Source: Antrihabitans stalagmiti (GTDB lineage Bacteria > Actinomycetota > Actinomycetes > Mycobacteriales > Mycobacteriaceae). Taken from it: a stretch of DNA of 64,000 nucleotides. The stretch is from positions 306,921 through 370,920 of the forward strand of contig NZ_JAEMNV010000005.1 of the NCBI RefSeq assembly GCF_016482825.1. Reading direction: 5' to 3'. Made by a program: the position numbers and the translations under genes. Shown here in pieces: positions 58,267 through 64,000 of this stretch. Within the stretch, counting starts at the first letter, position 1. Every line of letters begins with the position of its first letter. The notes below the pieces were generated by a model that worked only from the letters and a program-made list of their open reading frames with translations, did not search any database and was not told the origin of the DNA.

Positions 58267-58364
58267 GCGCCCATCGCCTCCGAAGCAGGCGCGACTCCGA
58301 TTTTCCATCGGCCACAAAACCGAACGGAAGTCGCGTTGTTAGTGTGCTTACAAGCTCAAAGTCG

Positions 58365-58393
58365 GTTTTACCCATAAAACAATTACATTCGGT
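58365..58393. promoter_or_regulatory. AT-rich inverted repeat upstream of the ScbR-like gene
   Basis: GTTTTA-CCCA-TAAAAC (58365-58380) lies about 100 nt upstream of the TetR start. CATTCGGT at 58386-58393 has an inverted partner ACCGAATG at 58422-58429. The region drops sharply in GC compared with its surroundings. It is a candidate promoter/operator of the receptor-like regulator. Confidence 0.45.
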
Positions 58394-58443
58394 CTGAATT
58401 TACAACATTAACCCGAAACACACCGAATGGTATAGTTTTGCTG

Positions 58444-58477
58444 GCTCGGGTGCGCTGCAGGGGGTGCGCACCCGAGC
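58444..58477. repeat. Perfect 12-bp inverted repeat
   Basis: GCTCGGGTGCGC and GCGCACCCGAGC flank a 10-nt loop with a G-run. The location, between the regulator and the SDR in a gap with no gene, could mean a terminator, a structured leader or a protein site. No T-tract follows on either strand. Confidence 0.6.
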
Positions 58478-58614
58478 GTTCCCGTTGCACAGACCCGCAC
58501 GGATGCAGGCCTGCTCGAGTTACGCAGCGACAATAACGCTCGGATGCGCGCCGGGAAACTCGACACTTCAACCAAATCGCAGCCGGATTGGGTGTCGATT
58601 CCCAAACAGAAAGC

Positions 58615-58646
58615 GGCGCCGCCTCGAAAATCTCCGAGACGGCGCC
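58615..58646 (-). terminator. Terminator of the SDR gene
   Basis: GGCGCC-G-CCTCG pairs with CGAG-A-CGGCGCC around an 8-nt loop, 20 nt beyond the SDR stop. On the minus strand the hairpin is followed by GCTTTCTGTTT, a fair T-rich tail. Confidence 0.65.
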
Positions 58647-58665
58647 GCCAGCAATTTTCCAGCTT

Positions 58666-59676
58666 CTACCAGTGAGTTCCCGGAGTTATGTCGACGAACA
58701 GCCGCTGACCGACCGATTCCTCCGCCGGCGCCTCTGGTGCCGAACCAGGCGTTTGCGCCGCCTGCGAGTCCGCAAACATCTTGAAGCCACGGTTTCGGAC
58801 CATGTCCATGATCTCCGGCGTAATCGAATCTGCGAGGGACGCCACTCGCCCGAAGGCAGGACTGTAGCGACGCGGCCGTTCGACGATGGCGTCACAGATC
58901 ACGTGACCTGCCTCTTCCGGGCTCAGCGTCGGGAAGTTGTCGTACAGCGTGGTCGGCGCGATCATCGGGGTGCGAACCAACGGCATGTGCACAGTCGTGA
59001 ACCGAACGCCCTCGTCCTGCGTCTCCGCCTGGAACGCGTCGGACGCAGTATCCAATGCAGCCTTCGACGCGATGTAGGCCGCGAAGCGCGGCACCTTGGT
59101 CTGCACACCGATCGACGAAATGTTGATGACCTGCCCGAACTGTCGCTCCCGCATACCGGGTAGCAAACCGAGCATCAACCGCAGCGGCGCGAAGTAGTTC
59201 AACTGCATCGTGCGCTCGAAATCGTGGAATCGGTCGTAGGAGAGCGTCAGCGAACGACGTATCGAGCGACCCGCGTTGTTCACCAGAATGTCGACCTTGC
59301 CGTAGCGAGCCAGCACGTTGGACACAAGCGCATCGATCGCAAGGAGGTCGGTCAGGTCACAAGGATGCACGTGCGCAGTGCCACCGAGCGCGGTTACCTC
59401 GTCTGCTGTTTCCCTCAACTTCTCCTCGCCGCGTGCGACCAATACGACTGTGCCGCCGGCTGCACCGATCTCCAACGCTGCAGCCTTGCCGATGCCGGAC
59501 GATGCTCCGGTGATCAGCACGATCCGGCCGCTGAGCATCTTTTCCAGACTGGGCTTGGGGCTGAAGAAGCGGGCGACGCCACCGGGGGTCGTACGCGAAG
59601 TCGGCTTGGTCAGCGCCTTGTTGACGGCTCCGATCGGCTTTCCGACCACCGAGCCAACAGTTTTAAGCGGATTCAT
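58666..59676 (-). CDS. SDR-family oxidoreductase with N-terminal extension
   Basis: 336 residues. About 45 residues, basic and amphipathic, precede the Rossmann start (MLSGRIVLITGASSGIG). NNAG in ILVNNAGRSIR, catalytic Ser in ISSIGVQT, and YxxxK in YIASKAA. The C-terminal region with VICDAIVERPRRYSPAFGR is typical of mycobacterial SDRs acting on lipids. It probably reduces or oxidises a hydrophobic substrate at the membrane. Start at 59676 (MNPLKTVG). Confidence 0.88.
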   Translation of the reverse strand: MNPLKTVGSVVGKPIGAVNKALTKPTSRTTPGGVARFFSPKPSLEKMLSGRIVLITGASSGIGKAAALEIGAAGGTVVLVARGEEKLRETADEVTALGGTAHVHPCDLTDLLAIDALVSNVLARYGKVDILVNNAGRSIRRSLTLSYDRFHDFERTMQLNYFAPLRLMLGLLPGMRERQFGQVINISSIGVQTKVPRFAAYIASKAALDTASDAFQAETQDEGVRFTTVHMPLVRTPMIAPTTLYDNFPTLSPEEAGHVICDAIVERPRRYSPAFGRVASLADSITPEIMDMVRNRGFKMFADSQAAQTPGSAPEAPAEESVGQRLFVDITPGTHW

Positions 59677-59810
59677 ATTCGTTTTTCCCGTCCGAGGTAC
59701 CCCCGCTGGAGTGTTCCCCGTCACACTAGCCGCGTGGTCACGGGCGCGAAACCAAATGAGTCCGGGTCCTGTTCGGTCCCGCCGTGGACTCCGTTAAACT
59801 GACCGACCGC

Positions 59811-59853
59811 GCCCCTTTAGCTCAGTTGGTAGAGCTACGGACTTTTAATCCGA
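59811..59853 (+). tRNA. Truncated tRNA-Lys (TTT), 5' part only
   Basis: GCCCCTTTAGCTCAGTTGGT, the D arm, and an anticodon arm with stem CGGA/TCCG around CTTTTAA (anticodon TTT) are intact. After that the sequence reads AGGGTTCTGGCTCATTGACC, with no T arm (no TTCRANY) and no pairing 3' acceptor. It is a 5' tRNA fragment, probably the remains of a native lysine tRNA gene broken at or near an integration site. Confidence 0.7.
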
Positions 59854-59926
59854 GGGTTCTGGCTCATTGACCAGCGCCAACGCTAGAATCGTGGGGCAAC
59901 CGTGTGGCACGCTGCCCAACTGTGAG

Positions 59927-59999
59927 TGCCCCCAGCAGGACTCGAACCTGCGACCTGCTGATTAAAAGTCAGTAGCTCTACCAACTGAGCTATAGGGGC
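59927..59999 (-). tRNA. tRNA-Lys (TTT)
   Basis: 73 nt. Acceptor GCCCCTA pairs with TGGGGGC plus discriminator A. D arm AGCTCAGTTGGTAGAGCTA, anticodon stem CTGA/TCAG, loop CTTTTAA, T arm AGGTTCGAGTCCT. Complete and probably functional. It differs from the truncated copy at 59811 in the acceptor (TA for TT) and anticodon stem (CTGA for CGGA), so it is a different gene, not a duplicate. Confidence 0.96.
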
Positions 60000-60050
60000 T
60001 CGGCTGGCTAGCTTACCCGACGCCCCTTGGGGCAAACGGAAGGGGAAGCG

Positions 60051-61160
60051 ATGGCGTGGGCCGAGAAGCTCCCGTCCGGCAAGTACCGCGGGATGTACCG
60101 CGACGCCGAAGGCGCAAAGCGCAGTGTCGGCACTTTCGCCCGCAAAGACGAAGCTGTGCGCCAAGCTGGCGCGAAGGAAGTCAACGAGCGAGAGTCGCCC
60201 ACTCCGCGCGAGGCCAGGACCGTGACGTGGGGCGAGTGGGAACCACGATGGGAGGCGATGCGCCTCGTGGTCTCAAGCACCGAGCGCTCCGACAAAGGAC
60301 GGCTACGTGACCATGTGCGGCCCCGATGGAAGAACGAGCCTCTGCGGTCGATCACCGGCGACGATATCCAGCGGTGGGTCACTTCCCTCGCGGATGGCGG
60401 GATGGCAGCGTCGACGGTTGCCAAGTGCTACTACCTCCTGAGCTCGTCGATGAAGGCCGCGCTCCAAGCGAAGCTGATCCCAACGAACCCGTGCAGCGGG
60501 ATCAAGCTACCGAAGGTCGGTCCGATGCCCGAGCGGTTCCTCGACGCAGACGAAGTGTCCGCGATCGAGGCGTCCCTGGACGAGTTCGACGCATTCGTCG
60601 TCAAGGTGTTGCTCGGCAGCGGCATCCGACTCGGCGAGGCGATGGGCCTGCACTGGGAAAGCGTCGACCTCAAGCGCAAAGAACTCACAGTCGAATGGGC
60701 TTACGACCCCGTGGCTCAGTTGATGAAGACGCCCAAGGACCACGAGCGCCGAACGATCCCCCTAGGCGAGACCTTGACAGGCTTACTGAACGTCAGGCTC
60801 GACAAAGGTGGCGTTGGCCGAGCGGCGCCGCCGCCTGTCGAATACCCGAGGAACGCCCGACTCCATTCAGGTCTTGTTCTGGCGCACACGCACGGCCGTC
60901 CGTTCGATCCAAGTAACCTCAGACATCGATTCGAGGCATCCGTGCGTATCGCCTACGTCGGCACCGGCAAGAAGCGGCACCAGATCGGGCATGTCCGGTT
61001 GCATGACTTGCGGCACACGTACGCGAGCCGACTTCTGGAAGCTGGTGTGCCGATTGAAGAAGTCTCGCGGCTGCTCGGGCACGCATCAATCACAACGACC
61101 ATGCGATACGCACATCGCGCTCGGTCACAATGGGACAATGTACGGTCGGCGTTGGGTTGA
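60051..61160 (+). CDS. Tyrosine-recombinase phage integrase
   Basis: 369 residues. An arm-binding domain (WAEKLPSGKYRGMYRDAEGA) and SAM-like core-binding domain (about 55-140) precede the catalytic domain. Catalytic residues are Arg193 in IRLGEAMG, His318 and Arg321 in LHDLRHTYAS, His344 in LLGHASITTT, and the nucleophile Tyr353 in MRYAH. AAGGGG precedes the ATG at 60051. Its location 51 nt from an intact tRNA-Lys fits an integrase using a tRNA-Lys attachment site. Confidence 0.95.
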   Translation: MAWAEKLPSGKYRGMYRDAEGAKRSVGTFARKDEAVRQAGAKEVNERESPTPREARTVTWGEWEPRWEAMRLVVSSTERSDKGRLRDHVRPRWKNEPLRSITGDDIQRWVTSLADGGMAASTVAKCYYLLSSSMKAALQAKLIPTNPCSGIKLPKVGPMPERFLDADEVSAIEASLDEFDAFVVKVLLGSGIRLGEAMGLHWESVDLKRKELTVEWAYDPVAQLMKTPKDHERRTIPLGETLTGLLNVRLDKGGVGRAAPPPVEYPRNARLHSGLVLAHTHGRPFDPSNLRHRFEASVRIAYVGTGKKRHQIGHVRLHDLRHTYASRLLEAGVPIEEVSRLLGHASITTTMRYAHRARSQWDNVRSALG

Positions 61161-61366
61161 TCCCTCCGCTTAATCGATCCTTGTCGACATTGGCCGGATT
61201 CGAGCTTGCGCCGTACCCGGACAATCCGCTTTCAGCGAAAACCTCAGCTGGAGGACTGCTGGCTGGGTGCGCCAAAACCACACTAGGTTGATCCCGGCGT
61301 GGGGTCACTGCCCACCCTGTCAGAGTCTGCAACGATGATGACGCAAGAAACCGACGAGGAGGATAG

Positions 61367-62338
61367 ATGGCACGCGCCGACCTACTCCTTGCTCTCGTGA
61401 AGTCTGGAGCGGGTGGTGACGAACTGGCATTTCGTCGCGCCGCAGAAGCTCTGATCGCCGAGGAGGAGGGCAAGAAGCACGGTGTTTTGGCCTCCCAGCT
61501 CGCCGACGCCCTCACCCGACGCTCCCGCTCAGGATCAAACGTCGCCCCGCTAGCCCGCAACGAGGCCGCCTCCGCGCTGTTCTACGAGCTGGAGCCCGCG
61601 CGGCGCACCACCGACCTCGTCCTACCGTCGCCCGTACGAGCGGCGATCAGTGAACTCGTCGAGGAACACCATCGTCGCGACCTTCTATGCAGTCACGGCG
61701 TAGAGCCTCGCCACCGGGTTCTACTCAGCGGTCCGCCCGGCGGCGGTAAGACGTCACTGGCCGAGGCCGTTGCATCCGAACTAGCCGTTCCTCTCCTCAC
61801 CGTCCGCTACGAAGGCTTGATCGGCAGCTTCCTTGGCGAGACGGCCTCGCGCCTCGACACGCTATTCGCCGCGGTCCGTATCCGTCCCTGCTTGCTCTTC
61901 TTCGATGAATTCGACACCATCGCCAAAGAGCGAGGCGACATCCACGAAACCGGCGAGATCAAACGGGTCGTGAGTTCTCTACTTCTCCAGGCAGACCGAC
62001 TCCCATCGCACGTCGTCGTCGTCGCCGCCACCAATCACGCTGAGTTGCTAGACCGCGCGGTTTGGCGTCGGATGCAGATACGACTAGAGCTACCCCACCC
62101 GACCCGGGCCGCCAAGATCGAGTTCTTAAGCGCTTGGGCTAGCCGCAACAACGTTGATCTCGGACTCAGTCCTCGCAGCATCGCTGACCGTCTTGGTATC
62201 GTCAGCTTCGCCGAGCTGGAGGACTTCGTTCTCGACATTCAACGACGCTCCATCCTGTCGGGACCCGAACCTCATCCCACCGAAGTGACACAACTGGTAC
62301 TGAAGCACTGGTCGACGCGCGCCAACCCCGACGGTTAG
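61367..62338 (+). CDS. AAA+ ATPase, partner of the subtilase
   Basis: 323 residues, single AAA domain. About 110 N-terminal helical residues (substrate or partner binding) precede Walker A GPPGGGKTS (122-130), pore-loop-like YEGLIGSFLGE, Walker B LLFFDEFD (176-183), sensor 1 Asn223 in AATNHAELLDRA, and an Arg finger at 234-235. It is closest in style to proteasomal/FtsH-type unfoldases. The stop codon TAG is followed directly by the ATG of the subtilase. It probably unfolds or gates substrates for that protease, or controls its activation. Confidence 0.9.
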   Translation: MARADLLLALVKSGAGGDELAFRRAAEALIAEEEGKKHGVLASQLADALTRRSRSGSNVAPLARNEAASALFYELEPARRTTDLVLPSPVRAAISELVEEHHRRDLLCSHGVEPRHRVLLSGPPGGGKTSLAEAVASELAVPLLTVRYEGLIGSFLGETASRLDTLFAAVRIRPCLLFFDEFDTIAKERGDIHETGEIKRVVSSLLLQADRLPSHVVVVAATNHAELLDRAVWRRMQIRLELPHPTRAAKIEFLSAWASRNNVDLGLSPRSIADRLGIVSFAELEDFVLDIQRRSILSGPEPHPTEVTQLVLKHWSTRANPDG

Positions 62339-64000
62339 ATGGCAAGCCGTGATGGTGCCGCCTCGACAGCACGACCGGTAATTCTTGGTGCCGTCAGCAC
62401 AGCGCAGGCCACCACGTTGCCGCAAGGGCGCAACGGCGGCAAAGTCCGCTTTCCGTCCCTAGACGCGAGGCGCCAGCGCCTCGAAGATCGCTTCGTCGCG
62501 GCGTCAGACGCCTTCCAGACCCAGATCCAGCTTGGCGAATCACTCCCGGCCGCAGACCCTCAGCTCGTGCTCGTTCTCGAGGCCAGAGACGAGCGCCTCG
62601 ACCTGACCAGCGTGGCCAAGAAACTCAACATCGAGTTACTAACCGAGACAGAGTCCAGCGCCGCGGCCGACGACGAGTTCGAGATGATCAACACCAAAGC
62701 AGCGCCCATCGTATCCAGCACCCTCCATGCCGTTTGCCTCAATCAGAAGGCAATGAGCGAGCTGCTCAGCCTTTGGCGAGCGTGGAAGGCCGACCAGAAA
62801 CTCGGCCACGGCTACGCCAAGATGCGCGACCTGTTTCTGCATCTCAAAGACGTACGACCATGGGGACCACAAGACCGACTCAAGCTGATCAACTGGGACG
62901 ACCACTTCGCCGGACAACTTCCCGGCAGCAAACGGTCCGTCGACATCGAGTTGTGGTTCCGTGGCTCGACAGCGACCCGTACTACGGCGGAGGCCCAAGT
63001 TACGGCTCTCGTCGGCCAGGCCGGGGGCGCCGTTATCAACCGTGTCATCAACGAAGACATCGGATATCACGGACTGAAGTGCGACCTTCCCATCGAGATT
63101 GTCGAGGTTCTGGCTCGGGGCAACCTCGACACCATTCAGCTAGTGAAATCCGCCAACGTCATGTACCTCCGCGTCACCGGCCAGGTGATAGCTCAGCCGG
63201 GCCCCGACACCGCCGAGGAAGTTAGCTCCACCGCAGCCATGCCGACCGGCGCGCCGGTTGTATGCCTTTTCGACGGACTCCCGGCCACTAATCATCCGCT
63301 CTTGCAAGACCGCGTCAATGTCTACGACCCCGACGACCTCACCGCCGGCTACAACGTCGACGAGCGCCGACACGGAACCTGGATGACGTCAGCAGTGGTT
63401 TGGGGCGACCGAAGCGAATCACCCGACATCGCCGCCGCCCGGCCGGTCATGGTTCGCCCCGTACTGGTGCCCTCGCCGGAGACCCTCCAGCGCATCGAAG
63501 AGCTGCCGATGCAGGACCTTGCCCCGGACTTGATGCGCAGGGCATTTCGCGACCTGTTCGAATCAGGGCCGACCGGCACCGCTCCCGCTGGTGCGGACAT
63601 TGCCATCATCAATCTCTCCGTCGGCGACCCCGCCACGCCCTTTGACAGCATCGTCTCTTCGTGGGCACGGATGATTGACTGGCTGAGTTACCAGTACGGG
63701 GTCCTGGTCGTCGTCTCGGCCGGGAACCACCTGAGCCTAAACCTCAGCCCGATGAACAGCACTGACTTCGTTGCCCTCCAGGGCGTAGACCGCCGAAACG
63801 CTATGCTCGATGCGCTCGATCGGCACCAAAACGATCGCCGCCTCATTGCACCGGCCGAGTCGATCAACGCCATCACCGTCGGCGCTACGCACGCTGACTC
63901 CTCCAGCATCGAACCCCTGGCCTATCAAGAAGACCCTGCCGATGGCCTATCGAGCGTCAGCCCCGTGACATCAATCGGCTCCGGCTACCGTCGCAGCATA
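62339..64000 (+). CDS. S8-family subtilisin-like protease, 3' end outside the window
   Basis: 554 codons to the window edge with no stop. The ATG directly follows the ATPase stop. The first 300 or so residues have no recognised domain and no signal peptide, so the enzyme is cytoplasmic. The protease domain starts near 300: Asp312 in VVCLFDGLP, His345 in RRHGTWMTS, SAGN with oxyanion Asn463, and SINAITVGATHAD. The catalytic Ser (GTS-type motif) would lie past position 64000. No propeptide-like or secretion features are seen. Intracellular subtilases beside an AAA ATPase are seen on mobile islands. Confidence 0.9.
   Translation, partial: MASRDGAASTARPVILGAVSTAQATTLPQGRNGGKVRFPSLDARRQRLEDRFVAASDAFQTQIQLGESLPAADPQLVLVLEARDERLDLTSVAKKLNIELLTETESSAAADDEFEMINTKAAPIVSSTLHAVCLNQKAMSELLSLWRAWKADQKLGHGYAKMRDLFLHLKDVRPWGPQDRLKLINWDDHFAGQLPGSKRSVDIELWFRGSTATRTTAEAQVTALVGQAGGAVINRVINEDIGYHGLKCDLPIEIVEVLARGNLDTIQLVKSANVMYLRVTGQVIAQPGPDTAEEVSSTAAMPTGAPVVCLFDGLPATNHPLLQDRVNVYDPDDLTAGYNVDERRHGTWMTSAVVWGDRSESPDIAAARPVMVRPVLVPSPETLQRIEELPMQDLAPDLMRRAFRDLFESGPTGTAPAGADIAIINLSVGDPATPFDSIVSSWARMIDWLSYQYGVLVVVSAGNHLSLNLSPMNSTDFVALQGVDRRNAMLDALDRHQNDRRLIAPAESINAITVGATHADSSSIEPLAYQEDPADGLSSVSPVTSIGSGYRRSI

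Larger units (their letters stand above)
59854..64000 (+). mobile_element. Putative tRNA-Lys-associated integrative element, left end
   Basis: It begins at the point where the plus-strand tRNA-Lys sequence breaks off. It contains an intact minus-strand tRNA-Lys, a tyrosine integrase, an AAA+ ATPase and a subtilase that leaves the window. All three protein genes are on the plus strand. The right boundary and a second attachment site are outside the window. The left boundary is inferred from the tRNA break and is uncertain; an alternative boundary lies inside the intact tRNA-Lys. Confidence 0.6.

Noticed and set aside
59845-59900. Possible 3' half of the plus-strand tRNA-Lys (GTGGGGCA at about 59891)
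   Set aside because: GGGGC could pair with the 5' acceptor, but the distance is about 87 nt, the T arm is missing and two acceptor pairs fail, so I do not regard it as a complete tRNA.

Overview
The window is GC-rich, densely packed and typical of a mycolic-acid actinomycete. Rhodococcus or a close relative is the best guess. The reasons are a furA-katG pair with an actinobacterial furA promoter, a DUF732 secreted protein, a homodimeric-type aceE, ECF42 sigma factors with DGPF partners, a gamma-butyrolactone-receptor-like TetR protein and a Glu-Asp-Phe tRNA cluster. The genus call is inference; no rRNA or species marker is present.

Layout. 1-9.2 kb: a frameshifted DUF222 relic, an HxlR-controlled monooxygenase/reductase pair, a first ECF42 sigma/DGPF pair, a two-component system, a lipoprotein serine hydrolase and a diguanylate cyclase. 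9.3-14.2 kb: katG-furA and the glycogen debranching enzyme glgX. 14.2-19.1 kb: a saccharopine-dehydrogenase-like enzyme, an APC permease, an Lrp regulator and an omega-aminotransferase, probably an amine or amino-acid catabolic unit. 19.1-21.4 kb: a second ECF42/DGPF pair and a small membrane protein, with two near-identical predicted ECF promoters. 21.4-25.4 kb: small secreted proteins, a type B carboxylesterase and a Ser/Thr kinase. 25.4-29.6 kb: pyruvate kinase and pyruvate dehydrogenase E1.

29.7-43.0 kb is a purine-waste unit. It holds a hydantoin/allantoin racemase, an NCS1 permease, allantoinase, allantoicase, glycerate kinase, glyoxylate carboligase, tartronate semialdehyde reductase, hydroxypyruvate isomerase, an allophanate-hydrolase-C-like protein, a nucleoside phosphorylase-family enzyme, a DctA-type carrier and an IclR regulator. 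Four inverted repeats of the form TTCC-N7-GGAA lie in front of the three minus-strand transcription units and of the regulator, which suggests a single IclR regulon. The pathway runs allantoin to allantoate to ureidoglycolate to glyoxylate to tartronate semialdehyde to glycerate to phosphoglycerate. No recognisable ureidoglycolate lyase is present.

43.0-53 kb: a D-aminoacylase with a TetR regulator and twin operators, an LLM flavin oxidoreductase, two SDRs, and a three-gene resorcinol/hydroxyquinol cluster (FAD hydroxylase, intradiol dioxygenase, maleylacetate reductase) next to an AraC regulator. 53-57 kb is degraded, with gene fragments, a chimeric mini-ORF and an integrase remnant, followed by a secreted glycine-rich protein. 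57.1-59.7 kb: three tRNA genes, the ScbR-like TetR gene and an SDR.

59.8 kb to the right edge looks like a mobile island. A broken tRNA-Lys on the plus strand faces an intact tRNA-Lys on the minus strand. Then follow a tyrosine integrase, an AAA+ ATPase and, overlapping it, the start of a large subtilisin-like protease that runs off the window. This ATPase-protease pair is the best candidate for an uncharacterised system here.
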